Below the pieces are notes generated by a model, which ran no database searches, was not told where the DNA came from, and saw nothing but the letters and a program-made list of their open reading frames with translations. Below are positions 12,178-24,977 of a stretch of 64,000 nucleotides of DNA, one piece after another. The DNA comes from Iris pallida. Its lineage: Eukaryota > Streptophyta > Magnoliopsida > Asparagales > Iridaceae. Both the position numbers and the translations under genes were made by a program. How positions within the stretch are numbered: the first letter of the stretch is position 1; the number at the start of each line of letters is the position of its first letter. Where the stretch lies: assembly GCA_029216955.1 (NCBI GenBank), contig JANAVB010015632.1:124001-188000 (forward strand), written 5' to 3'.

Positions 12178-13020
12178 AGGCTGCTATTGGACAGATGTAT
12201 GACTTCATTGCAACGGTAGCACTTGTCTCCTCTTAGTTTACTGAATGGATTGGCAGTTTGCTAAGATTTGACAACTTGCTGGGGTCATGTACTCTTGGAG
12301 GTTCCGTTGGGGAAGAGAATTAGGATCTGCGGGTCCTTTGACCTTTTTTGAATAGCTGGTGGCTTGATTTGGCATCAAATTATCCCTTATTGTTAGTCCA
12401 TGGTTGTTAGCACCAAAATAGTTTTGTGGACTCTTAAACTTCTTAATCTTTTATTCTACCTTTTCTACTAAGGTGATTGCTTCACTGAGTGTGTATATTC
12501 TGCAAGTAGAGTTGATCATGGATATCTTTTCTTAGGCCATCGAGGTAATGGGTCGCTTATGGAGATCCGTCTCGTACATGTTGTTGCGGGGCGAGAGTTT
12601 GAAGAATTCTTTAGTGTGGTCAGCTACATGTTGTGCACCTTGTATACAATTTTGATATCGATGATAGAGAATCTGTTGATAATCCAGAGAAAAATATTTG
12701 TCGTAGCAGTCGTTGCATCTTGGACCAACGCCGTACAAGAGCTTTGCCGACTTCCATTCGACTTGTTCCCACCAAGCAAAGGTGCCTTCCTTGAGTCTAT
12801 AGGCTATGAGGTGAACCTGCCTCTTTTCGAGGATGTTCATGTACTCGAAGAAGCGTTCTACTTCTGTGACCCAATCAAGAAAGTCTTTAATGTGTAGTCG
12901 ACCGTTGAAAGAGGGAATATCCATCTTCATCTTGAAACCACCTCCTCCTTCATAGTCACATTGGCCTATGCATGGCCCCGTCATTGTTGGTTTGCATAGA
13001 TGGCTTGGGGTCCCAAATAA
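12178..13020 (-). pseudogene. Gypsy gag remnant with decayed zinc knuckle (element G)
   Basis: The best preserved part, about 12780-12984, reads DIPSFNGRLHIKDFLDWVTE, VERFFEYM, HLIAYRLKEGTFAWWEQV. This is the capsid-type retrotransposon gag domain. After WWEQV the frame drifts (HRYQNCIQGAQHVADHTKEF remains readable). Near 12180-12225 a knuckle reads CYRC followed by HL and ends in Ser where the last Cys of C-x2-C-x4-H-x4-C should be. Gag would form the particle and bind RNA. This copy has stops and frame changes throughout. Confidence 0.78.
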
Positions 13021-13347
13021 TAGGATCCATGCTGGCTTGTATATTTGTTGTCGTTGTCTTTGCAGTATTCCTTTTGAGGGGACCCACTATTGTTGGCACG
13101 ATGTGGACCATTTTTAGAAGACTAGTATTAGAACGAGCGTTTGTGCCTCCCGTCTCTATAGCGATATCCCTATGATATCAACCACATTGTTGGATTTGAT
13201 TCCAAGAAAACAATCACTCCATCCACGTTTGTCAGACAGGACATCAACTTTGTTTGATAAGGCTCCAATGTTATTAGACAAGGCATCAAACTCCACACGC
13301 ATGTTAGGTTTCACCATTGTTGTTTTCCAATGGAAAGAATCCCAAAG
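13021..13347 (-). other. Leader/start-of-gag region of element G
   Basis: This minus-strand sequence connects the gag remnant with the insertion point of element C. No domain is recognisable. It ends in the target duplication CAAAG (13343-13347), and the same CAAAG followed by the rest of element G is found at 63739. Confidence 0.55.
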
Positions 13348-13575
13348 TGTAAAAACCCTAAATTTCTACCAAATATTTTTTTATATATAATAGCTAGAGT
13401 ATATACTGAGTAATACAGTATATGTTGATATGGTTTTATTTGTATCCATACACTAATATATAGCTTTATTTGAATAAATATATGTATAATAGTACTTTCT
13501 AGAGAATTTCTGTGTCCCATATTTTTTGGAATTTTTAAAATAACATATTTTTTACTTTTATATTTATTTTAGAAG

Positions 13576-13672
<97 letters not shown>

Positions 13673-14145
13673 TTATTTGTGAATTTTGCTAAGAAAATAT
13701 TCCTATTATTTAAAAGGTTTTGAATTTTTTTGTAGATTTCTTATAGAAAATCTATTTTAAAATATATTAATTAAAATATATATGGTAAAAATATATGATT
13801 ATGTATGTGTTTCATTTCAAAATAATTTTTTAGAATTTATTTATGCTTAGAAAAATATATATAAAGCTTTTTGTCAATTAATTTTAAATGAGATTTGAAT
13901 TATAGGAAATGTACTTTAAAATCATTTTGATAGATATCGAATATTATTTAAACTAAAAATATTTGTTATTATTTTAAGTTATTATGTATCGGATTGAGAT
14001 TAAGTTGAATAAAATTTAAAATTTATTTGATTTAAATTGATAATTAAGATTGGATTTATTTAAATTTTATTTGATTTAAATTAATGGTGAAAATTATCTA
14101 TTGGGTTTTCTAGAATTCTTAATCTTTATCCAACTAAGAATCACC
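13348..14145 (+). repeat. 5' LTR of element C, left part
   Basis: This 798-bp segment aligns with 40367-41240 of the 3' LTR, beginning with the shared words ACCCTAAAT, CTACCAAATATTTTTT and TATGTTGATATGGTTTTATTT. It includes an (AT)n tract. It stops at 14145 with TCACC, the target duplication of element AB, and resumes at 36587. Confidence 0.88.
13580..13671. repeat. (AT)n microsatellite in LTR C
   Basis: An uninterrupted AT dinucleotide run of about 92 bp. The matching place in the 3' LTR (40563-40735) holds longer, interrupted runs. Confidence 0.97.
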
Positions 14146-17100
14146 TGTCACAACCCGCACCCAGTGTACGGGCACGAGAAGTGGGTACGTCCAGCCTGCG
14201 TCACAGTACCGGTCGTAGAACGCTGTCCTAGGTCATGGTACAACTCAATCACAGCATCTAAGGTGGAATAAAGAGAGTAAATGGATGGATAAAATAAATG
14301 GGTAATCTCTACAAGAGTCACAATGAGAGTAATATCTGAATGTACAAACATCACAAATATCCAATAACTGAACATACATGAAATAAGACAACTAAAAGGG
14401 AAACTAGTGTAGAAATCTAATCTAGACAATAGGTAAGTCCTCAGCGACTGTAGGATCCTCCTGAGGATGCAAGTCACCCGTGTCATCTAAGCCTGTGCCA
14501 TAATATGTAGGGCAGAACTCCTCCTCATCACCTATAATATTATCAACAGTCCAATTAGGATGTTAACGAGCACAATACATCTCACGAAGTTCATATCTTG
14601 ACAGGAAATATAAAGCATGTGATAGGTTAAGATACATGAAACGCTGTAAGAAATAAGCATGAAAAGAAAGAAACTGATAAATGAAGCTATCTATATATGA
14701 TAATAGAGAACTGTAAATGACTATATGATTTAGAGTACAAGATAGACATGTGAACGACTTGATTTGTACATGATTACACTAAAGAGTTTGTACATGATTA
14801 CACTACATTAGAATTGTTCATATGGCTATTTCTACTCCCCATGCCCCAATCAATACACAAGGATCTAGACAGGTTATATTATTGTACATGATAGTTTATA
14901 CATGAAGCTCATGAGATCATGAGAGTACATGAGAGCACATGAGTATACATGAATAATAAGGGTCCACAAAATACATGATGTTCGTGGAAAGTACATGACA
15001 CGATGTATTCGTTGCACCCGAGGGGGATAACATCTCATGTAAAGATCCATATAGTACTAATTCGTGTTAATGTCGTGTCAGCATCAATTAAATTAAACTA
15101 TGACAAGAATATAATTTCTAGCAAGTATGAAGCGGTCAGAGAATGTACTCGCCTGATATCCCGACTATCTGATAAGAATAAGAGTCCGGACTGGAGTATC
15201 TGAGTCCTATTTAGAACAACACAGGTCACAACATGTCCAGAAAGGTAATATTGAACATTACAATACATTCTATATGATTTATAGGTCATTCTAGACTAAA
15301 GTCAACTTTTTGTCAACTCTAGTCAACTATACTAGTCAAACTAGGTCAACTAAGCCATACCAGGTCTAAACTAGTCTAACAAGTCTAACTAGGCCTAACC
15401 AAGCCTATACTAGCAATCCAACACAATCAAACACAATCACCACACAATATCAAAATAACCCACACAAGGTATAAATATATGCTATATGCATATCACCTAT
15501 AGGCTATTGCCTATAACACAAGAGCATGGTGCATATAGACATTGCATATAGGCTTGCATTCCTTCATTACATTTTCTACACTCATGACATATATACATAT
15601 ACCTATTATCAATCATTCATATCCTATACATATACTTTTATATAGAGGTTATACATATATGTAATCATGCACACACATATATATATAGACATAGAGAGAG
15701 AGAGAAGGTGTGAATGAAGAGTGTGAGGTAAATCTCAGTTTGTATTCAGACATACAACTTAGTTAACAGATTGTAGGTAATGTGAGAATACACAAGTGTA
15801 CATGTGTGTGTGAGATATGTGAAGATAAAGGAAATAAAAGGAAAAAAAGGAAAGAAGGAAAGGAAATGAAATCAACTCAAATATAAATCCTGAGACAACC
15901 CTCAGTTATCTACATTACATAACTCATGCATGCATTCAATCAATCCAGCTCAAGTCAAAATGAAACTGGAAACACAAATGGATACCCAATCTGGAAATTC
16001 AAGAACCTAGGAACACTTATGAAACTGGGACTTTAAGGAATCAAGAATCTGAGATTAACATGAAATGAAACTGGGAATAATATCCCAATCTGAGAATTAT
16101 CTCAGTAAATAACTTAATATCTAATCTCAGGTTTATAAACCCTATCACAATTATCATAACATAGAGCCAAGCTTAATTATTATTAAAACCCAAATTCAAA
16201 AATCCCATGTATCAGTCGAACCCAAATTCGAAATCAAATCAACCTAAATCGAATATCCCAATGATCCCATATATGTAAACATGACCTCCAATATAACCAC
16301 ATGTTAAACATTATCAAATTATCATTCAAATCGCTGGAAATGAATAGGATTTGAATGATCCTATGTTCAGTTGAAACCTATGTATTAGTCATTAACAATG
16401 TAGAGTATCGATACTTAGAAAATCCAATTTACAACCCAAACATGCATGTCACTATGAACCCAGCTATGTAACTTATATCTCAGACATGTATACATGTTAA
16501 TCATCATCAAATTAACCATGAATTAGAAGTTAAATCCATTTAAAACTCTAAAAACTCAGTTTCAGTGAAAACAGGGAATGTAAACACTCAACCTCAAATT
16601 AATTTCGAAAACCCAAATAAACCAACCATTAAATGTGTACAGATGATTAGGCATGTTATATGCGTCATGGGGGTGTGATTCGTGTCAAATAACAGTAGAC
16701 ACGAAGTGTCAAATAGCACAGAACACACATAGTGAACTCGTGCATAGACAGCCTCGTGCTCGTGTCTAGGTGTTCACCAAGGGTAGGGCTACGTGTTCGT
16801 GTCCCTGTACTGTGTCAAATCCGTGTCGTGTCGCGTGTGTGGGTGCGTATCAGAGAGGCCATTTCACGTGTGCGCACACAGTGAAGAATCAGTACGGGCT
16901 AGATCTCGTGTCTGACACGACACGAGATGGTCCCAAACTCGAGGGATGACCTGTCAGTGATGTCCCCCACATCTTTGCCAAGTGGCATAAGTCCACGTGG
17001 CGTGTCATGTCAGAAACAAGGTCGGGTAGCAGGGTAGTGAACCGTGGCCTCGTGCACGTATTTGTGTCCAAATTTGGACACGAAGTGTGCTCAATCAGAT

Positions 17101-17939
17101 ACAAAATCAAAAGCCAGGTATAGGGCTACAAATTCATTCAATAGATTTCAAAATTACGAACAAAAATCCCTTTGGGGCATTTCATCAAACACGTACGCAA
17201 AAATACTGATACGTGTTTGATACGAACACCAAACCAATTCCAATTCCTACCAAACTACACCTACAGCTAGGGGACACCTAGATGGATGCATCTATGGAAA
17301 GAATTTGTGGATTTGAAGAGATTTGAAGAGATTACCTATTGAGGGTGAATTCCCATAGAAAGCTCAAAAGTGAAGATCCTTCCTTCAACTTGAATGATCC
17401 GAAACTCTTCAAAGTTGAGATTGCTAGCAACCAACAGTCTGCAAACATAAATCAGAACCCAATGCAAAAGACTAGGATTAAAAAATGAGAAGAAATGAAG
17501 AAAATAGGAAAGATTCATACCCAGGGTTTTGGCAGAATGAGAAGGAATGGAAAAAGAGGCAAGTGCTCAACATGAGATATTAAATAGGGCTATGGGACCT
17601 TACTTGGTCGGCCACATCATGGGTGGGCTAGGGTTTCCTAATCCATGGGCTTGGGCTTCTTTCTACAGGTTAAAATAAAACATTAAATCAATAGGTCTAA
17701 CTAGCCTCTAACCAAAACTTACTAATTAGTTTCTAACTTGAAACTAACTAGAATAGGATTACTACCACTAACTAATCATGCTAAGTAAGTCACTAAGTCA
17801 TGGTGAGACACTAGGCTAGGTTCCACCAAGGCTCAACTATCAAAAGGCCAAAATCAATACCAATAATTTAATATATTAAAAATAATCAAAAAAATTCACT
17901 ATCATCAAAATACCTTTAACTAGAAAAATAGATGTGACA
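14146..17939 (-). repeat. 3' LTR of element AB (3.8 kb, uninterrupted)
   Basis: Read on plus it runs from TGTCACAACC to AGATGTGACA and matches 23028-24685 plus 34359-36581 along its length. It includes a CGTGTC/GACACG-rich block at about 16660-17090. A cluster of GTCAA words lies at 15298-15350 and is also present in the other copy. Small open frames in this region have no domain and are not considered genes. Confidence 0.92.
15298..15350 (-). promoter_or_regulatory. Cluster of W-box-like words in LTR AB
   Basis: Five GTCAA words (TTGAC on the minus strand, the element's own strand) occur within about 50 bp, most of them preceded by A or G so that they fit TTGAC[CT]. The same cluster recurs at 24223-24262 in the second LTR and in expanded form in element F. 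TTGAC[CT] is the core bound by plant WRKY factors. The regulatory meaning is an inference. Confidence 0.35.
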
Positions 17940-17958
17940 AATCTACCCTCCTTAAAAG
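17940..17958 (-). other. Polypurine tract of element AB
   Basis: On the minus strand the tract reads TTAAGGAGGGTAGATT directly before the 3' LTR, preceded by TTTCGAGGACGAAATT. This is the standard chromovirus arrangement. Confidence 0.75.
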
Positions 17959-17994
17959 AATTTCGTCCTCGAAATAAAAGACAAAACTAAATAG

Positions 17995-18428
17995 ATGAGA
18001 AGGATAGAAAAATCATACCTTATGGCTAAAAAAGATAAGGGTATTGCTCGCGCATCTCATCCTCTCTCTCCCTGGGAGACTCATCTGGAGAGTGGTTCCT
18101 CCAAGCTACGCGAACCAAGGGTATCGTCTGGTTTCTTAGCACCTTCTTCCGTCAATCCAGAATCTCCACAGGCTGTTCTGGATAACTAAGAGTAGGGCCC
18201 ACCTCAATCTCGGAATAATCCAGTACATGGCTGGCATCTGCCATATACCGTCTCAAATGCGACGTGAAATACATTATGGACTCCCTCTAATACAGGGGGC
18301 AAGTCCAATCTGTATGACACGTCATCGACTCTTTCGCTGATAACAAAAAGTCCGATAAAGTGCGGACTAAGCTTTTTACCTCCACCAAAGCGAATAGTAC
18401 CATGCATCAGAGTTATCCTCAGGAACAC
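17995..18428 (-). pseudogene. Integrase C-terminus and chromodomain of element AB
   Basis: The minus strand shows RFGGGKKLSPHFIG, VSYRLDLPPVLEGVHNVFHV, then after a frame change PEQPVEILD, a TGA codon, KVLRNQTIPLVRVAW and RNHSPDESPREREDEM. The last part is a chromodomain in which the usual TWE reads PRE. It corresponds closely to the chromodomain of element J. The domain would direct integration site choice; here frame changes and stops disable it. Confidence 0.85.
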
Positions 18429-18499
18429 CAGATCTCCAACCTAGCACACACATGGTCTCAAGCTTAACTATAACAATCACATGATCAAACAAAAAATCA

Positions 18500-19546
18500 T
18501 AATACAAACTAAATCCTATTCGTAAGTCTAAGCTGTACCTCAAACTGTAAAGGTCTTCGGTGGCTATCGGCCCAATGTCGCTGTCTGTCCTACGCCATAC
18601 GAAGTCGATCTCTGATGAGCTTTACCTTTTCGACTGCGTCAACAACCATCTCAGGTCCCAATAAAGCTCGCTCTCCTACGTCATCCCAAGACAAGGGTGT
18701 ACGACATCTACGCCTGTACAGTGCCTCGAATAGTGATATCCCAATGTTGGCTTGGAAATAATTATTTTATGCAAACTATACCAAATGTAAATAATCCTCC
18801 CAGGAACCTCCAAAATCTAAGACACAAGTCTACAGCATGTCCTCGACTGTCTGAATAATCCTCTCTGATTGTCCGTCCATCTGAGGGTGGTATGCAGTAC
18901 TGAACTTGAGCTGAGTGCCCAAGCTAGCCTACAGATTCCGCCAAAAATGGGAAGTAAAGTGACTATCCCGATCCGAGACAATGCTCACTGGAACTCCGTC
19001 TATCCTGATAATCTGCCGCATATACATCTCTGCTAGCCTCTCAGTAGATGTACCCACTTTAAATGGTAAAAAGTAGGCTAATTTGGTCAACCTGTCTACG
19101 ATGACCCAAATCGCGTCTTTTCCTCCTGGTATACACGACAATCCAGAAACAAAGTCCATCGTGATGTGCTCGTACTTCCACTCCGGAATGGGCAATGGCT
19201 ATAACAGTCCTCCCGGCCTCTGCCTCTCTGTCTTAACCTGCTGACAGACTAAACATCTAGCTACGAAGCGAGCTACCTCCCGCTTCATCCCATACCACCA
19301 TACATGCTCCTTCAGATCCCTAGTCATCTTGTTGGCACCTGGATGCATATAGTACTGAGAACGATGGGCCTCCTGCATAACCTGCTCTCGAAGCTCTCCG
19401 CTAGACACACACAGTCTGGAATCGTGCCTCAATGCGCCATCCTCTACAAGAATAAACTCATCATCCACCAATCCTACTCGAACCTGCTCTCGGATACACT
19501 GCAGAGTAACATCGTCGAACTGAGCCGACTTGATCCTCTCTATCAA
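18500..19546 (-). pseudogene. Integrase of element AB (zinc-binding and catalytic core)
   Basis: The N-terminal part (19199-19546) ends with an H2C2 zinc module: HRSQYYMHPG...CLVCQQVK. The core (18929-19195) follows: MPIPEWKYEHITMDFVSGL, then VDRLTKLAYFLP and VSIVSDRDSHFTS, which supply the first two acidic catalytic residues. Past an in-frame stop, YHPQMDGQSERIIQT and ALLGPEMVVDAVEKVK continue the core and C-terminal region on to about 18500. Integrase joins the cDNA to the target. Several stops (for example before the QTVEDML-type block) make it inactive. Confidence 0.88.
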
Positions 19547-19559
19547 GTCTGACTGAATC

Positions 19560-20840
19560 TGAAGGCCCTACATCTGCATCTAAACTCCTGGCACAATCAC
19601 CTCGATCCCCAGGCTCTCCAAATCTGCAAACAAGTGATGATCCATCGTCAAACACATAGCTACCGAATACCTACTCAAGGCATCGGCAACTACGTTGGCC
19701 TTCCCTGGATGATACTGCAAGAAAATATCGAAGTCCTTCATCAACTCCAATCATCTGTGCTGCCTCATATTGAGCTCCTTCTGTGTAAACATATACTTTA
19801 AGCTTTTGTGGTCTGTAAAGATCTCCACACGCTCTCCGTATAGATTGTGCTTCTACAACTTAAAAGCAAAGGTAACTGCCGCCAACTCCAAGTCATGGGT
19901 AGGATACTTCTTCTCATCGGAAGTAATTGCCTGGATGCACAGGCAATCACCTTCCCATGATGCTGCAAGACACAACCTAGACCCTTTTCTGAGGCGTCAC
20001 TGTAGATAGTGAACCCGCCTGATCCTGATGGCAATATCAAAATCGGGGCTGTTGTCAGTCGCTTCTTCAAATTATCGAAAGCAACCTGACATTCCTCTGA
20101 CCAGATAAACTCTGCATCCTTCCGGATCAGCCTAGTCAATAGCTCTGCAATCCGGAAGAAATCCTGAATGAACCTCCTGTAGTAGCCTGCCAATCCCAAA
20201 AAGCTTCTGGTCTCTACAACTGAACTCGGTGCTGTCCACGTCTCAACTGCTCTGATCTTCTTCGGGTCGACTGAGATCCCATCTATAGTTACAATATGAC
20301 CTAGGAAATCAACTCGATCCAGGAAGAACTCACACTTCGAAAGCTTGTCATAAAGCTGCTCCTTCCCGAGAGTCTCCAGAACCACTCTAAAATGCTCCTC
20401 GTACTCCTCTGGGGTCTTCAAATACACCAATATGTCATCGATGAACACCACAACGAACGTGTCCAAGTACTGGTGGAACACCTTGTTCATCAGGTTCATG
20501 AACACCGTCGGGGCGTTAGTTAACCCAAACGGCATCACCATGAACTCAAACTGGCCATACCGTGTCCTGAATGCTGTCTTCAGAATGTCCTCCTTCTTCA
20601 CCTTCACTTGATGGTAACCTGACCTTAGATCAATTTTGGAGAATACCTTCGCTCCGCTCAACTGATCGAACAGATCAACGATCCTCGACAACGGGTACTT
20701 ATTCTTTATCATGAGGTTGTTGAGAGCCCTGTAGTCGATACACATCCGTACCGACCCATCATTCTTTGGCACAAAGAGTACTGGTGCACCCTATGGTGAA
20801 GAACTCGATCGAATGAAGCCTTTGTCCTGCAACTCATCCA
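19560..20840 (-). pseudogene. Reverse transcriptase and RNase H of element AB
   Basis: A 324-codon open part (19798-20772) contains [57 protein letters not shown] (catalytic Asp pair) and [15 protein letters not shown]. The RT connection follows, then the RNase H start [15 protein letters not shown]. The order matches Ty3/gypsy pol. Upstream, stop codons separate it from the protease. Downstream the RNase H frame shifts at about 19860 and continues in other phases toward the integrase. RT would copy the element RNA and RNase H would remove it. The polymerase core residues are intact, but the polyprotein is not. Confidence 0.9.
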
Positions 20841-20844
20841 CCAG

Positions 20845-21465
20845 CTACTTCAACTCCACTAGCTCGTTGTTGTTTACTCTATAGACGTGCTGAGATATCG
20901 TCTCTGTCCCAGGCACCAAATCTATAGAGAACTCCACATCCCTGTCCGGAGGTAACCCTGGCAACTCCTCCAGGAATACATCTATGAACTCAACTATCAA
21001 TGGATGTGACACGCTCTGCTCCTCTACTGAAACTCCGCAGAAGACTTCACTACTCTGGTCCGTCTCCCGTCTGGTGAACTCGAACTCTGGCTCTCCTGGC
21101 ACTCTGAAAAGAACTCTACCACTGTGACAATCTATACCGGCATGGTGCCTGCTCAACCGATCCATACCTAGTACAATATCGTAGTTCGGTAATGGCATTA
21201 CGAGCAGACTCACATCCAGTTCTCGGACTCCCAAAACTACTATTTGATCCTTGCAAACGTCACGGACGAGGATGATACCACCCCCAGTCATGATCTTGTA
21301 AGTCCTAGGCAATGGTTCAGAAGAAAGCTGGTGTCTAACAGCAAATGATACATACATAAAACTATAGGAAGCCTCCAAATGAAACAAAGCGAATACAGAA
21401 AAGGAGTCGAGAAGAACAAAACCTACTATCAGATCTTCGACTGCCTCTGCATCCTCGACTGACAT
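20845..21465 (-). pseudogene. Aspartic protease region of element AB
   Basis: The 206-codon frame carries the gypsy protease fold blocks LVMPLPNYDIVLGMDRLSRH and HAGIDCHSGRVLFRVPG, followed by VFLEELPGLPPDRDVEFSID, the start of the RT region. The active site is damaged: where relatives read A-L-F-D-S-G-A-S-H-S-F this copy reads ALFHLEASYSF, so the Asp-Ser-Gly triad is gone. It therefore could not process the polyprotein even if translated. Confidence 0.83.
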
Positions 21466-21499
21466 GGCGAAGGCTCGTCCCTGCTGACCTCCTCTGGTC

Positions 21500-22784
21500 T
21501 ACTGCTAGTGCTAGATAAACTTCTGCTGCTAGGTCGGCAATAGTCCCTTCTGCTGTCCTGTCGGAGCCTTGGCTCCTGCTCCCTGAGCTGTGCGTCCTGA
21601 AGACATGGGACTGTCCTTCAGCTGGTGCTCCGCTAAACCACAAAGGAGGCACTTGCCTAGCCTCTTCTTATACTCGTTCTACACATGTCCTAGCTTCTTG
21701 CAGAAAGTGCAACTGAGGACTTGCTACTGTCTAGGCGCCTACTGTATCTGCTTCTGCTGAAAAGGCGCATGACCCTGACTCTGGAACTGCTACTGCTGGA
21801 ACGGCTTATGCTGATGCTGCGGCTGATAATAGGGCCTCTTGGCTGGGCCTCCACTGCCGCTGGCCCCATGTGAATTACGACCTCTCTTCAGCTTCAGTTC
21901 AAGGTCGTCCTCCGCTGCCATAGCTCCCGTCAGAATCTCCTCAAAAATAGCATTTTTGTTGCTCTTGGTCAAGGACTTGACTTCCTTAACCAATCCCTTC
22001 CTGAACCTCCTAGCTTTTGCTGTCTCGCTAAGGCCCTCCATAAATATTTCCAAACGACAGAACTCTCTGGCGTACTTTTCTACTGTCTGGTTCCCCTGAA
22101 CCAGGTTCTCGAACTGCATCTCCAAGGCGCCAAGTGCTGTGTCGAAGAAGAACTTCTCCTTAAAAAGCTTCTTGAAAGCCTCCTAAGTCTGCCCCTCAGT
22201 CCCAACCCTAGGGTCGGTCTGGTACCATGTGCGGGCAAGGTCATGCATCTGGCTGATCGCTGCTTCTATCTGAAGCCTAGCTGGTATCTCCGCGAGGCAA
22301 AAGATCTCCTCTATATGCTCGATCAAGTTGTCGGCATATAGAATACCCTCAGTACCCTTGAAGTCTCGCGGCCGCATCTTCTAAAAATCCTGAATGCCCG
22401 GAGTCCTCGGATGGTACGGCTGTATATGCCCTTCATGTGGTTGGACAGTCACATTCTCTACTGCCACCATAGCTAGTGATGGGCATTGTCAATATTTTGC
22501 CTCATATCCTCTGTCTGGCGTCGCTGAGTCTCCATTATCTGCTATATGAAGGCAAAGAAATGCCCCATATCAACTGTCCCCTGAGGCGGTGGTGGTGGCA
22601 TCCCCTGAACTCCTGGAGTAGTCCTCGGAATCGGTGGAGGAGCACCCCCAAAAGCTGCAGACGGTCCCACTTGAGCTAGAATAAGAGGTACTGTGGTCCC
22701 AGGGTCCTGCTGAGTCGGGCGAGAAGTGGTAGACCTCTCAGCGGTATCCCTTAGGCCAGAGCGCTGCGATCATGTCTCCACCAT
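21500..22784 (-). pseudogene. Gag of element AB, with zinc-knuckle region
   Basis: A start codon at 22782-22784 is followed within five codons by TGA. A Pro-rich leader with PPPIPRTTPGVQGMPPPPPQ precedes the capsid blocks: MRPRDFKGTEG...ADNLIEHIEEIF (22183-22377) and NLVQGNQTVEKYAREFCRLE with RFRKGL (21790-22125). A basic/Gln-rich stretch, QPQHQHKPFQQ, and a cysteine region, CTFCKKLGHV and CLLCGLAEHQLKDS, follow at about 21610-21720. This is the normal order of a Tekay-type gag. Frame changes split it into at least three pieces. Confidence 0.8.
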
Positions 22785-23003
22785 CCTGAAGATAGATCAA
22801 ACAAAGAATCAATTACTGAGAAGGAAGCGATATAATCAAATGAGGACAGTTCATTTCAAAAGAAAGCAGTTAGTAGCAAGAATTATATAAGAGTTTTCCT
22901 AATGTGATTGAGTACCTTAACTTTTATCATATATCCTACTGACAGGCTGTAGTGATACTCTAGTTCGAGTACCGCTACAAAATTGTACTAGTTGCAAATC
23001 GAA

Positions 23004-23018
23004 CTGCATGGGCCACCA
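23004..23018 (-). other. Primer binding site of element AB, tRNA-Ile type
   Basis: The plus strand reads CTGCATGGGCCACCA, which is identical to the 3' end of plant cytosolic tRNA-Ile(AAU) with CCA, as I recall that sequence. On the element strand this is TGGTGGCCCATGCAG, nine bases after the 5' LTR ends. The same word follows the 5' LTRs of elements C and E. Confidence 0.78.
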
Positions 23019-23027
23019 CAAATAATG

Positions 23028-24685
23028 TGTCACAACCTACACCCAGTATAAGGGCACAAAAAGTGGGTACGTCCAGCCTACACCGTAGTGTCGGCGGTAG
23101 AACGTTTTCCTAGGTCACAACATCTAACAAACCATACCTGTACAATGATATATGCTCCCATAGGAGGACAATATAATGGTACAACTCAATCACAGCATCT
23201 AAGGTGGAATAAAGAGAGTAAATTAGATAAAATAAAAGGCTAATCTCCACAAGAGTCACAATGAGAGTAATATCTGAATGTACAAATATCACAAATATCC
23301 AATAACTGAAAATACATGAAATATGACAACTAAAAGGGAAACTAGTCTACAAATCTAATCTAGACAATAGGTAAGTCCTCAACGAATGTAGGATCCTCCT
23401 GAGGGTTCAAGTCACCGGTGTCATCTAAGCTCGTGCCTTAATATGTAGGACAGAACTCCTCCTCATCACCTATAATATTTTCAACAGTCCAATCAGGATG
23501 GGAACGAGCACAATACATCTCAAGCAGTTCATATCTTGACAAGAAATATAACGTATGTGATAGGTTAAGATACATGAAACGCTGTAAGAAATAAGCATAA
23601 AAAGAAAGAGAGAAACTGATAAACGAAGCTGTCTATATATGATAATAGATAACTGTAAGTGACTATATGATTTAGAGTACAAGAAAGACATGTGAACAGC
23701 TTAATTTGCACATGATTACACTAAAGAGTTTGTACATGATTACACTACTTTAGAATTATTTACATGGCTACTTCTACTCCCCATGCCCCAATCAATACAC
23801 AAGGATCTAGACAGGTTATGTTATTATACATGATAGTTTATACATGAAGCTCATGAGATCATGAGAGTACATGAGAACACATGAGTATACATGAATAATA
23901 AGGGTCCACAAAATACATGATATTCGTAAAAAGTACATGACACGATGTATTCGATGCACCCGAGGGGGATAATATCTCATTAAAGATCCATATAGTACCA
24001 ATCTGTGTTAATGTCATGTCAGCATCAAGTAAATTAAACTATGACAAGAATATAATTCCTAGCAAGTATGAAATGGTCAAAGAATGTACTCGTCTGATAT
24101 CCCGACTGTTTCATGATAATAAGAGTCCTAACTGGAGTAACTGAGTCCTATTTAGAATAACACAGGTCACAACATGTCCAGAAAGGTAACATTGAATATT
24201 ATAATACATTCTATATGATTTTTGGTCAACTCTAGTCAACTATACTAGTCAAACTAGGTCAACTAAGCCATACCAGGTCTAAACTAGTCTAACAAGTCTA
24301 ACTAGGCCTAACAAAGCCTATAGTAGCAATCCAACACAACTACCACAAAATATCAAAATAACCTACACAAGGTATATATGTAAATGCTATATGCATATCA
24401 CCTATAGGCTATTGCCTTTAACACAAGAGCATGGTACATATAGACATTGCATATAGGCTTGCATTCCTTCATTACATTTCCTACACTCATGACATATATA
24501 CATATACCTATTATCAATCATTCATATCCTATACATATACTTTTATATAGAGGTTATATATATATGTAATCATGCACACACACATATATATATATATATA
24601 GACATAGAGAGAGAAGGTGTGAATGAAGAGTGTGAGGTATATCTCAGTTTGTATTCAGACATATAGCTCAGTTAACAGAGTGTAG
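23028..24685 (-). repeat. 5' LTR of element AB, left part
   Basis: It begins TGTCACAACC on plus and matches 14146-15780 of the other LTR with scattered substitutions and small indels. It stops at the copia insertion after TGTAG (24681-24685). The rest of this LTR follows at 34359. Confidence 0.92.
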
Positions 24686-24977
24686 TGTTGACACAAAGTC
24701 ACAGTCAACCAAATATTGACAATATTGACTAAATAATATCTGTCATAATTCAATACGACACACGACGTCTGCATTAAGCTCAAGACAGACAACAGCTCAG
24801 CCTCTGCTTCTCAGTTGTATTCAAGTTTGTATTTTACATTTTCTTTGAGTCTAGACAAATGTACTCTGAGTCATGCTGAGCTCTTGAAAGTTAGATTATA
24901 GCCTACCCAATATCCCAAGCTCCACCAAACCAAAAATTGCTCAATGGTCCCCTTAGAACCATTCTGTGCTCTGGAGA

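Larger units (their letters stand above)
9490..13347 (-). mobile_element. Element G: decayed Ty3/gypsy gag-pol, interrupted
   Basis: Minus-strand remnants appear in retroelement order: gag at the high-coordinate end (about 12.2-13.0 kb), protease (about 11.6-12.2 kb) and reverse transcriptase (about 9.5-10.27 kb). Solo LTR H interrupts it at 10269-11536. Its 5' part is displaced to 63739-64000 by insertion of element C at 13347/13348. Downstream RNase H and integrase are absent, the copy being cut at 9489 by LTR I. Numerous stops and frame changes mark it as the oldest layer of this nest. Confidence 0.8.

Noticed and set aside
23004..23018. tRNA-Ile gene fragment
   Set aside because: Only the tRNA 3' end is present, with CCA, next to an LTR; that is the mark of a primer binding site, not of a tRNA gene.
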